Positions 47,402-57,580 of a DNA stretch of 64,000 bases are shown here, one piece after another; position 1 is the first letter of the stretch; each line of letters opens with the position of its first letter. Origin of the DNA: Apostichopus japonicus (Eukaryota > Echinodermata > Holothuroidea > Aspidochirotida > Stichopodidae); contig NC_092582.1 in the NCBI RefSeq assembly GCF_037975245.1, positions 5,777,001-5,841,000 of the forward strand, written 5' to 3'. The notes under the pieces were generated by a model. It saw only the letters and a program-made list of their open reading frames with translations, was not told where the DNA came from and ran no database searches. Both the position numbers and the translations under genes were made by a program.

Positions 47402-47736
47402 GTGTTAACTACACGATCTGGTGAACCTTGCGTCAAATATACTTGTTAATTAATGCATAGACTGTTAGATAGAATGAAAATGCATTCGAACGCTTGTTCG
47501 CTTTGAAATGCAAGCCTTTGTGCGTGTTTACGACACTGGTTGTTTGCGCACAATGACGTAGTCCAGATTTCGCGAATCCTGTGTACGTGTTCTTTCATGT
47601 GCTATTCCTATCCAGGCCTACGTAGGCTTACATGGATTCAGTCACTTAACTTGGTTTTCAACTCGTGCTGTTAACGGAGAAATGGGTTTAAAAGAAACAA
47701 ACAAAAAAAACACTATGAGTTACAATTCGTAAATAA
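47402..47736. other. Non-coding, nothing recognised
   Basis: No coding or repeat signal beyond an A-rich run before the following (TA)n. Confidence 0.4.
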
Positions 47737-47739
47737 TAT

Positions 47740-47774
<35 letters not shown>

Positions 47775-47778
47775 AATA

Positions 47779-47862
<84 letters not shown>
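47737..47862. repeat. (TA)n microsatellite with TAAA/TTTA interruptions
   Basis: About 125 bp of TA repeats broken by TAAATATA and TTTATATA, followed by (ATT)n to 47897. Confidence 0.95.
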
Positions 47863-47867
<5 letters not shown>

Positions 47868-47897
47868 ATCATTAGTATTATTATTATTATTATTATT

Positions 47898-48099
47898 AGA
47901 GAAAAACAGAGAAATAAGATATGACTCATAATTGACAAATAAGGAGTAAGGTTTTAGATAATATACTGGAATATTCGGTCCCCTGCAGGGACCTTCGTCA
48001 GCAATACTTTGCAGTCGAAATCATTCAAATGATCAAGTATTGCTGACGAAGGTCCCATTTGTCAATTATGAGTCATATCTTTTTTCTCTGGTTTTCTCT
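47898..48099. repeat. Composite inverted repeat with a hammerhead-like insert in one arm
   Basis: AGAGAAAAACAGAGAAATAA at 47898 through GACAAAT (47940) is inverted at 48057-48099, and GGGACCTTCGTCAGCAATAC (47988) is inverted as GTATTGCTGACGAAGGTCCC (48037-48056). The left arm carries an additional 47-bp segment (47941-47987) that the right arm lacks. Non-coding. Confidence 0.85.
47974..48001 (-). ncRNA. Hammerhead-ribozyme-like core
   Basis: Minus strand reads CTGACGA, a stem AGGTCCC-TGCA-GGGGACC, then GAA: the CUGANGA / stem II / GAA order of a hammerhead core. A 5-bp AATAT/ATATT stem can follow. Stem I and the cleavage triplet were not established, so activity is unproven. Such motifs are known from terminal repeats of Penelope-like elements. 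Confidence 0.4.
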
Positions 48100-49819
48100 A
48101 ATCATATTTTCGTTTAGAGTAACGTAGATTTTCTTTATAACATATATATATATGTATATATGAGCTAGGTCGGGCCGGGGGGGCAATCAGGCCACCGAAA
48201 CCCGTTTTTGAAGTCTCCATTTTCCTGAAGTATATAACGAAAGTAAGAATACATTATTCTTTTCCCAATATTTTCCGGCCCATGTTTGTCCCAAATACAA
48301 ATAAGTATCATACTAAGTCCATCTGGTGCCATAATCCTGTTGCAGTGCACCTGCCTTCCAACCCATAAATGGATATATATAGTCGTATAAGCTGGATGCG
48401 CGCTCTATAAAACCCCAGAATAAGTATAGATGCTGCACAAAAGCATTCCACGCAGCTTATCTAAGATATGACGTCAAAACACAATAAGTGTATAATGATC
48501 TCTAAATTCACAGAGTATTGTTGGGATTTCATTTACCGGAAGCGAGAACAATTAGCCGCATGCTTAGAGTAGGACATGCTATTGAAGGCAAATGGGTGAT
48601 GTACTTAATTTCAACAGGACGGAGAACCACCGGTGCATGACAATGTAAAAAAAAACTTCCGATTTCAACTTCCTTTCTGTACGAGGAATTTAAAAATAAA
48701 TGAGTATGTCGAAAGGCAACAAGTTATAACCTTCCTCTATATAGGAGGTATGAAAGAGAAAGAAAGTGGTCTAAAATGATCCAATTATTTCTGCAAGCAC
48801 AAAATTTATCTGAGGTTTAATGTGAGTCATTGCAACGTTCTACGTTGGTTTATCGGAACGGTTCGGTAAAAGACTGCACTACAGAGATGAAAATATGTCA
48901 CAAGGAAATGAAAACGGCTGGGCATTGAGACCAGCACAGTATACGTACAATAGAGGTCGATGACAGAGAGGGGATGGGGGGTGGGGTAATTTGCATAGTT
49001 TATATGCCTGCTACCGAATTACAGTAGTTTCATAAATTGGATATAGTGTTATTGAAAAATTCACATGTGGGGGGGGGGGGGCACCACATAACTGGGACCC
49101 TTAACCCTACTATTACCGTATCGAAGACAGAGGAGGGTATTTCTGATTGGCTCGAGGTACGCTAGGGAGTGAAGGGGTCGACAAAGACACATTTTACGGG
49201 TACGGTCTTTTCCATTGGAATATCCCGTTGAGTCGATGTATAGATAACAATAACGAAATGATATTTCATAATACATGTGAGAATACGAAGTCGGCCAAGT
49301 GAATGGCTCTTCAGAGCTGAGAAGCGTCTACTGAATCGCACCTAATGTTATGGACACGGGAAGATGTTTTATTCAAATGAGGAGGGGGCGGGAGATTCGA
49401 GAAAATAACGAGGATGCGAACCGTGGTACTGACACTACGGTATAACTATGCATGCACATAGCATATAAACACAATAACAGAGACGATAAATCATGTATTA
49501 TTCTGTTGGAAGATATTATCATTATACTTCATCAATCGTGTCAAATACAAGCAAGTTAATTTTGAAAATAAAATAAAACTGTCAGCGAATAATAAGCATG
49601 AAATTTGCAACAGGGCACAAATGCGCGAACAGCACGTATCTGAGGATGGAATAATCGATACTCAGATTGAAACAAGTAAAACGTACATCATCATCATCAC
49701 TCAAGTTTCTCATTAAAAGTGGGTTATATTTATAACCATTACGAATAAACGATCATATGCAATGGTCCAGCAAATGCTTACATTATAATTATTGTGTTAC
49801 ATGCGGTTGAGTTATAGCC
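48100..49819. other. Non-coding, nothing recognised
   Basis: Short (TA)n near 48143 and poly-G near 49069-49081. No exon, RNA gene or element was identified. Confidence 0.4.
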
Positions 49820-50234
49820 TACACTGTAAACAATTACCTGTAAATTTTACAGTAAATTACTGGCAGCAGAGTTGCCAGTAATTTACTGTAAATTTTACGG
49901 TAAAACACCTCTTGCTGTAAAATATATCTACAGTACTATACTGTAAAATGTTACAGTAATAAAATCAATTACTGTAGATCAATTATTGTAGAAAACAGTA
50001 CATTACTGTAAAATGATACAGTAATAAAATCAATTACTGTAGATCAATTATTGTAGAAAACAGTACATTACTGTAAATGGATACAGTCTATTCCTGAGTG
50101 GCAAGAATCTATTCCTGAGTGGCAAGAAACGACTTAACATTGCAGTAAATTACTGTGAACTCAACTTACATGTACGCTGCAGTAGAAAAGCACGGTAAAA
50201 TACCGTCAAATTTACGGTCGTTTCTTACAGTGTA
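49820..50234. mobile_element. TA-flanked MITE with CACTGTAA termini and internal tandem repeats
   Basis: CACTGTAAACAATTACCTGT at the left faces the inverted CACTGTAAGAAACGACCGTA at the right, with TA on both sides (49820-49821, 50233-50234), as for Tc1/mariner-type targets. Inside, a 66-bp unit starting ACAGTAATAAAATCAATTAC occurs twice, and the 21-bp unit TCTATTCCTGAGTGGCAAGAA (its first 20 bases shown elsewhere as TCTATTCCTGAGTGGCAAGA) occurs twice. Non-coding; a hAT origin cannot be excluded. Confidence 0.7.
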
Positions 50235-50626
50235 TGTAAACATCCGCAATGGTGGGTTACGTTCATATACTGTTCGCAGAATATTCTGGTCCTATATTTT
50301 GTTCAAGGGAAGTTATTTGCGTATGTTATTTTCTGGATTTGATACTTCTTATTGCCATGCCTGACAAGAAGGTGGGTGGGGGCAGGGGTGTACAGCACAG
50401 TGATCTGGGGTTATATTAGGGGACCTGAGAAAAATTGGAAGCGTGGGAAAATAAATGATAAAGAATATATAGATTTTCATAATGTTCCTAAGGACATATG
50501 AAGATCGCCAAAAACGGGACCTACCCGGTGACCTAATTTTCACTGTGGTTCGACCATGAGGCAATCGACATATCGATTGGCTCTTGTCATTGTTAATATA
50601 TATTAATTATATTATTTAGGTTGGCT

Positions 50627-50850
50627 TTGAAATTTTGTGGAGCTTGTTTCCTTTCGGGAAGTGCTTGGCGAGTAGTCTGAAAAACAATTTCCCCACATTA
50701 GATTTGACATTACGGCTGTAAGGTGGGTTAAACCATATTATGTTCCTGGTACGGGGTTTCTTTCCGGGTTGCTTCTTGCTGCTCTCCGTACTGTTGTTGT
50801 ATACTAAGTGGTCGGTGTAGCCGCTATCTCGGAGCGCATCGTTGTATATG
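50627..50850 (-). pseudogene. Penelope-like element fragment
   Basis: Minus strand reads APIYNDALRDSGYTDHLVYN, then RTRNIIWFNPPYSRNVKSNV and GKLFFRLLAKHFPKGNKLHK. This block, with the NPPYS and HFPKxNKLHK motifs, normally lies just upstream of the cysteine-rich GIY-YIG region in Penelope-like proteins of cnidarians and other invertebrates (from memory of the family). Both ends are truncated, and the left end runs into unrelated DNA at KISKPT and a stop. Confidence 0.65.
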
Positions 50851-51622
50851 GGGGCAGCAAAAACAAAAACAACGAAAAAGACAGAGAAAGTAGAAGAGAT
50901 GGCAGGAAGAATCGGTTTGAATATGAATGTGAAGAAATGTAAGCACATGAGAATGAATAACAGGGTAGATGCGCCACTGAAAATCAACAACATAGAAGTG
51001 GAAGACGTAGAGGAATTCGTATATCTGAGGGCCAAAGTCAGTAAAGATGGAGGATCCTCCGTACAGAAGACATCAAAAACAGATTAGGAAAGGCACGTGG
51101 TGCATTTAGAAACCTATAAGAAGAATATGGACAAATGGTGCAATAGGCAGAAAGACAAAACTAACACTATTCAAAACGCTAGTAAGATCAGTGCTGTTAT
51201 ATGGAAGTGAAGCATGGAAAGTGACAAAGAGAGAGGAGCAAAAGTTGGATGCTTTTCAGTTCAAGTGCATACGAAGAATACTGAAGATACCTTGGACAGA
51301 ACTAGTTAGCAATGACAGAATTATGCAGCAAACAGGCATAAACAGAATAAGTGTAGAGATACGGAGACGCAGATGGAATTGGATTGGTCATATTATGAGG
51401 AAGGAGACAGGAAATCATGCAAGTGTAGCAATGGAATGGGCACCAGAAGGAAGGAGGAAGGTTGGCAGACCCAAGACGACTTGGAGAAGGACAGCAACTA
51501 AAGAGAGAGACAAGAATGGCTGGAGAAGCTGGTCCGATGTGAGAAGAGCTGCAGAAGATCGACAGGGGTGGAAAGAGAGCATCTTGACCTTATGTAACAG
51601 ACGTTACGGAGAAGATTAAGAT
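50843..51622 (+). pseudogene. RTE-like LINE, C-terminal part of the reverse transcriptase ORF, broken
   Basis: Reads KVEEMAGRIGLNMNVKKCKH, then INNIEVEDVEEFVYLRAKVS, the thumb-side region after the catalytic box. After frameshifts and a stop near 51085-51140 it resumes as LFKTLVRSVLLYGSEAW, LDAFQFKCIRRILKIPWTEL, RRRRWNWIGHIMRKETGNH and GRPKTTWRRTATKERDKNGW, ending RAAEDRQGWKESILTL and a stop. This is the RTE-type (BovB/CFDP2-like) C-terminal tail. The (TA)n that follows may be its 3' tail. The left edge abuts the Penelope-like fragment on the opposite strand. Confidence 0.85.
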
Positions 51623-51623
51623 A

Positions 51624-51626
<3 letters not shown>

Positions 51627-51687
<61 letters not shown>
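51627..51687. repeat. (TA)n microsatellite after the LINE stop codon
   Basis: About 30 TA units, beginning within 10 bp of the LINE ORF end. Confidence 0.95.
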
Positions 51688-51689
<2 letters not shown>

Positions 51690-52619
51690 CGTATTTTTGA
51701 TTTACTGAATGCACTATTGACTATAAGAAAAAGAGAAAATATCACAACTAAAGTCCCCAGGGTCCTCGCCAGAACTTAGAATACATTCCGGAGAATAAGA
51801 GTAAATAGGCCAATTCAACCGGTGCGGCTGCCTGGCCTGGTAACAAGTACCGAAAAAAATCTCCTTTCCACTGAAGCCGGTCCACTAAAAATAGATAAAT
51901 TCTCACCTGAGACTTACCAATTCCTATTCGCGAACACGTCTCTGGTAAACGTCCCTGCTCCCTTTCATTCCATCCTCGCCACCCTCCTACCCCCGCCCCC
52001 GCCCCCACCCCCATCTTGATTTATTACCCAGGGATATGCCTATGAATCAGTGTCATGTGATGGTCTTCCGACGGCGATCTTTAATTAAGAATTTCATTTC
52101 CAGTGGTCAGCTTCCGGCCAAGCCAACTCTATCTCACTGTGAGTACGTATTGTCTACAACTTGTGGCTGCCGTGGCGAACAAGTTATGAATGAAACTTTC
52201 GTCATTATGACGTTCGATGACGTCAGTAGTGGTAGAATTTATTCTTGATGAGGATAGTCGATGATTTCATTTTTTCAAGTGGTCTCGACAGGCACAATAG
52301 GATTTGCGGTATAGGATTTGAGCTATCCCGTATACTATATTATGTTGAGTCATTTGTGGAGACAGTCAATATGATTTCCCGTATACGGTGTGTTTCTTAA
52401 AGATCCGCACGTCCGGGATGAAAATGACGCACATGTGGATAGGTCGGCAAATCTTATAGAGGATAATATACCCAAACTGGATTACCAATCTAGAACTGTT
52501 GTTATATATTGTACATCAGTTATGCAAGAATTCGCGGATAATATCAATGTTTTACCGTTATGCGAGCATTTCAGTGCTGCTATATAGCGTTATTGAAGTA
52601 CCTGCCATATGAATGCTCG
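51688..52619. other. Non-coding, nothing recognised
   Basis: C-rich run near 51989-52011. Open frames lack splice context or family resemblance. Confidence 0.4.
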
Positions 52620-53240
52620 AGCTTTCTGTGCTTCACGCTGCCGATGATACCGTACAACATAGATCGACGCTGCACGCTACCGAATGCCCAACCCTATCGA
52701 TGGTATACATCATCTCGATGCAATGCGCTATCGATGGTCCACCTTAATGACGTTTCAACTCTCGATAGCGTAGGCCCCCGGTGGTCTAGTATACGTTTTC
52801 GAGAATACATTTCATCAATGGTGCACGCTACCGATGGCCCACCCTATCGATGATATACATCCTCTTGATGCAATGCGCTATCGATGGTCCACCTTAATGA
52901 TGATTCAACTCTCGATAGCGTAGGGCCCTCGGTGGTCTAGTATACGTTTTCGAGAATACATTTCATCAATGCTGCACGCTACCGATGGCCCACCCTATCG
53001 ATGATAAACATCCTCTCGATGCCATGCGCCATCGATGGTCCACCTTAATGATGATTCAGCTCCCGGTAGCGTTGGCCCTCGGTGGTCTATTCGTTTTCTA
53101 GAATTCACTTCATCGACGCTGCACGTTACATGAACGGTCATCCATTTCATGGATTTTATACACGCCACTATCCCGATGGTGACTTCATGGACGGTGCACG
53201 ATATCGATGCTACGGAACATGTTCACGATGCTCCACGCTA
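52620..53240. repeat. About 150-bp tandem satellite rich in ATCGAT
   Basis: The word ATCGATGGTCCACCTTAATG recurs at about 52730, 52880 and 53031 (periods 150 and 151). Each unit includes GCACGCTACCGATGGCCCAC, CTCGATAGCGTAGG and CGGTGGTCTAGTATACG. A partial unit precedes and a degenerate unit follows. Many words are near self-complementary (CTATCGATGG / CCATCGATAG). Confidence 0.92.
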
Positions 53241-53656
53241 TAGATGGGAACATCGTTAATGTCCTTTTATTGAACAATTTATTGATATTTTCATAGGAGA
53301 ACGTTAGTGTATGAACTTGACCATTTTCTGTATGAATGGTTGCGGTCGTATCTGTGGCAGAGCCGGCGCGAAACAAGTTTGTTGGTAGGGGTGGGGCGGT
53401 GGGGTTGGTGGGTAGTGATGCAAACCCCATTACAGCCAACAAACAATTATCATTGCGTGTTTTTAAATATTTGTGTGTCGTCCATGTGTGAACAAAGGCC
53501 TTGGTGTCGCTTTGGTTTGCCCCCCCCCCCACCCCTCGCTTTCTCCATCTCCATTGAGTTGCAGATCTCATCTCCTCCATGACTTTAATCTTGGCATCCT
53601 TACTTTGCTAAAAAGTATGCCATTTGTTCAGACAATTAATCTGAAAGTGAACGGAC

Positions 53657-54240
53657 TTACGGTGTAGGAGGAGTTTGCCACACAATTTTTCGCACAATTT
53701 AGGCTAACTTGAACTTAGACTTCATTGGACCTTTGTCCTCGACCCTAAACAGCACAATATGCACAATTTTAAAATTCATCTCATCATTCTCTACATGTCG
53801 CGGGGTTTAATGACTTTTTTCCCCTACATATTGACAAACAGAAAGTGACTAAAAACCAATTTGTAGGTTTTTGACCACCGACTTTAGACCTATGATGTCG
53901 TCAATCACACAAGCATAAGCTTACATGACCAGGCACCTATCCACTAAATTTCAACTTGATCCGATTTACGGTTTAGGAGGAGTTCGCAACACACTAATTT
54001 GCACAATTTAGGCCAAATTTACCTTTGACCTTTATTGACCTTTGACCTCGACCCTTAACAACCACATTAGTACTATTTTAAAGTTCGTCCCATTATTCTC
54101 TGCATTGGCCTATATATCTTGTGGTTTAATGACTTTTGACAACATAATGACTAGCATGGTATTGCCTAAAACAGTTTGGGGGTATTTTGAATTTCGATCA
54201 CGGAGTCACGAGTTTACATGAGCAGGCACTTGAATGAGGA
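53657..54240 (+). repeat. Two direct copies of a roughly 309-bp repeat
   Basis: TTACGGTGTAGGAGGAGTTT at 53657 and TTACGGTTTAGGAGGAGTTC at 53966 start parallel segments sharing GCACAATTTAGGC, TTGGACCTTTG/TTGACCTTTG, CATTCTCT and TTACATGA(C/G)CAGGCAC. The copies have diverged. Non-coding. Confidence 0.8.
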
Positions 54241-55565
54241 CTTTTAATATTTTAACAGCATTTTAGCATTTCGTTTTGAGTTGAAAAATTGAATCACTTA
54301 AACGACGGAATGCCATAGATCAGGGCATGTCTATCAAACTTGTTTGTGAACCGAAACTTTTTTAGGAGAACAGAATACCTGAATATGCCTAATGTTATAT
54401 TTCTCTTCCAAAACATGAAAAAATCTATAGATGAATTTAATGACACTTCATAAACAACACAACTACCTATTGTATCATTATCATCATCAAAGGGCGTATG
54501 TTTCTAGCGTTTACATAGTTTTACTGTAAAGTTGTATGAGTCGACATGAAGAAAAAGTCATATGTTATGTCTATTGCACGTAAACATTGACCCCATGCAC
54601 CATGCATACTCAATGCTTTTGGCGCTCCATAGCGTGATCGTCGTCCGGCTTGCAACAGGTTTTATCTGGTTTGTTTATGTTTTGGTTAGAAACTACGTCC
54701 GTGTTGTTCCGTTACTGTTCCAGCTAACCAGGTAATGATGATGTGACATTTAGCAACAGCCCTCCGGTAAAGCGTGTTAATCTTGATGATGCTTGTATAA
54801 ACGACCTTCTTACGATTTTGATTCACGGACTGTTTCGAGAAACTGTCGAATGTATAAAGGCTTGGCACTTAACAACCACAACAACATAACATTACGGAAA
54901 CATGATGAATGATAGAATAAGGGGTCAGCCATATCGCATGTACCATAGGCGTCGAACTGCTACAGAGTGCAGGGGTTGGGGTGGGGGGGGGTGGGCAGAA
55001 AACTGGCTGTGGTATCTTCCTTATAAGAATTCTTTTTAGATCCTGTACAGACTGCCTCATCTCGAACTTCTACATTTTTCTCGAAATTTCAACATTTTTA
55101 TACCGAAATTTCCACGTTTTATTTCAACATTTCGGAGGTTTTCTCGAAATTTCGATTATGTATGTTGAAATTTGGACTTTAGTCTGAAACATCAAACTCT
55201 CTATTTCTGGAATTTTGGCAGTATTAATTGGAATTTTAACTTGTTATGTTACAAATCTGACTTTTTAAATTTCTTGGAAACATATCCTATTCGACGGATT
55301 ATTAGGCCATATATGAAACGTAAGATTGATATACCTGTCAGTGCCTGGCACTCTTGTTTGAGGATTTAGGATACTTATAAACTATTTAAGCGATCAAACG
55401 ACAGGTGGAAATGTTTTGGTGACCTCCAGGGGCTCCAAATCACAAAATGTGGAGAGGGAAGAAAGCGAGGGGTGGTGGTGGGAGGGGGGCATCTTAGGGC
55501 GACGCCAAGGCCTGGTTCACACATCGGACACAGAAATATTTACAAACTCATACATACGTGTAGGC
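54241..55565. other. Non-coding, nothing recognised
   Basis: Contains a run of AATTTC/GAAATTTC words (about 55078-55175), possibly a short decayed tandem repeat, and poly-G near 54980. No exon is recognised. Confidence 0.4.
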
Positions 55566-55596
<31 letters not shown>

Positions 55597-55599
55597 TAC

Positions 55600-55660
<61 letters not shown>
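55566..55660. repeat. (TA)n microsatellite with TG/CA interruptions
   Basis: About 95 bp of TA repeats with a few TGTA and TACA variants. Confidence 0.95.
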
Positions 55661-55662
<2 letters not shown>

Positions 55663-56819
55663 GGTAGTTATTATACTGATATAAACCAGTCTGTTAACTA
55701 CTGGAATTATGATATCACCCTTCAGTTCACCTGCTTGGCGAGCACGTCGTCTGACTATTGACCTGGAAATATACTTGATCTGTTTCCCGCTACCCTGGTA
55801 GGTGACATTGAACCAATCGTTTCCATTACATTTTCCGGTCTTGTAAAACATTTGAACGATATTGGCAGACGATCACCTGCTGATTTGAATCTAGAACCCT
55901 CTTTACGTTTGCTTCCGGGGATTTATTTATCCCAGACATATATGGATGCATGGATATTAATATATAGTTGCTAAGCAACCACAAATTAAAATAATTGTAA
56001 GATGTATTCTCGTTTTATGGTTTTGGATTTCTTCCACGTTGAGCCAGCAATGTGACTGGTGGAATTTGATCTACGTCGCGCCTACTTTGACCAATGAAGA
56101 AGGGTTAAAGAAACTTTAATTCCTTGAAAGATGCGGAAGTTAAAATATTGAAATATTTTACATATTGGATTAATTGATCAATAAGCACTTTTGCTCGTCA
56201 GCATTGAGGGATCCGCTACTCTTCACTCTTCTCAGGGAAAGGGGTAGGAGAAAGCAAAAAAACTGGTAGGCCACGTAACCTTCTGCATCGTCGGGATGAC
56301 CATTATAGCTTCTGTTAGATTAGACCTCTTGTTTTATTTTGCCCTAAAGCATTAAACCAAACCCCATAATTAAGCGAATAATTAATAAATTAATAGTTAA
56401 CTAAGAATCTATTAGTTTTATCCAAGCAAGTTTTCTCTTTAAGTGATGGTAGCGGTAGAAAAACGAGCAATGTAAATAGATTGCTACTATAGTTTGGTCC
56501 GACAGTCTTATACGTATTTCCCCTTCATAACCAATGAGAATATTGAACGGGGGGTTTAATAATTCACCAAAAGAATATGTTGGTTGGTGTATCACATGAA
56601 ATGCTTGTTCACCTGCAAACAAACAAAACTGAGTCAAGCCGATAAACTCAGTTATTCGTGTTGCATAAATGTTTCCAAGTGTGAACATCATAAGAGGATC
56701 GTTTAAAAAAAAAAGAAAAAAAGTTATATGCACAGTATGTATGATGTTTTAACCATACACATGGGAGGCGATATGGGTGACATTTTTATTAACCCCCCCC
56801 CCCTGTAGTTGCTAGAAGA
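55661..56819. other. Non-coding, nothing recognised
   Basis: No coding exon or element could be supported. Confidence 0.4.
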
Positions 56820-57329
56820 CAACCTCCCAGCCTACGCAACATCCTTCTTAGGAGTCGTTTACCCTCCACCGACACTTCCCAACCCAAGGGGAATATTAAA
56901 TGTGGTAAACCCCGGTGTGAGGTCTGTCATCACATGATCACGGACCATGACATTCAGCTCTCTCCTTCAGGGGTGTGTTTACATCCAGGCACATTCAACT
57001 GTGACACTCCCTTTGTGATATAACTTATCACTTGTGTTCTCTGTCCTGATATACAATACATTGGCCAAATCTCCACTCCATTTCGGCTACGACTTAATAA
57101 TCACAAAAGCACAATCAGACTCAACAAAACCAGTTTTCCAGTGGCTGAACATTTTAATCTTCCACAACACAATATCGACTGTCTTAAGTTTGCCATAATC
57201 CTGGGTAATTTGTCTGACCATAATAAAAGAAACTTGAAGGAAGTCGAATTGATCCTTAAAGTACGTTCACACTGTCATGGTCTCAATAGGGATATGGCTT
57301 TTCTTTCCGGGTTCAAGCACTTTGAGTAG
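56820..57329 (+). pseudogene. Penelope-like element, Cys-rich linker and GIY-YIG endonuclease, one stop
   Basis: One frame runs through: QPPSLRNILLRSRLPSTDTS, KCGKPRCEVCHHMITDHDIQ, HPGTFNCDTPFVI, a stop (TAA), LITCVLCPDIQYIGQISTPF, RLRLNNHKSTIRLNKTSFPV, AEHFNLPQHNIDCLKFAIIL and FLSGFKHFE, with the final stop at 57329. The CxxC and CxxCP pairs, the YIG of the GIY-YIG motif, the R-x-R and the AEHFN helix fit the endonuclease domain of Penelope-like retroelements. The reverse transcriptase upstream is absent, and the internal stop near 57023 falls just before the first strand of the nuclease. Dead, 5'-truncated copy. Confidence 0.82.
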
Positions 57330-57377
57330 CCTGGGGCTTACGGTAGACTAACGTGATTTCAATCACTCTTTTTACAC

Positions 57378-57403
57378 CTGAAGAAGGACCATGGTGTCCG
57401 AAA
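57378..57403 (+). ncRNA. Hammerhead-ribozyme-like core in the Penelope-like 3' end
   Basis: CTGAAGA, then AGGACCATGGTGTCC (GGAC/GTCC stem II), then GAAA: the order of a hammerhead core, 49 bp after the GIY-YIG stop codon. Hammerheads are established components of Penelope-like terminal repeats. Stems I and III and the cleavage site are not evident here, so this may be a decayed copy. Confidence 0.5.
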
Positions 57404-57522
57404 ATTTGTGTAGCGTGTAGTTATATCTATTCTAAATATTATGTTGGATTTAAAGGCATTACATGTTGTTCTTATCTTTTCTACCATTATTTCTATCCAA
57501 CACGTGGAACATTTCATCATGC

Positions 57523-57524
<2 letters not shown>

Positions 57525-57574
<50 letters not shown>
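57525..57574. repeat. (TA)n microsatellite
   Basis: About 25 TA units downstream of the Penelope-like remnant. Confidence 0.95.
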
Positions 57575-57580
<6 letters not shown>

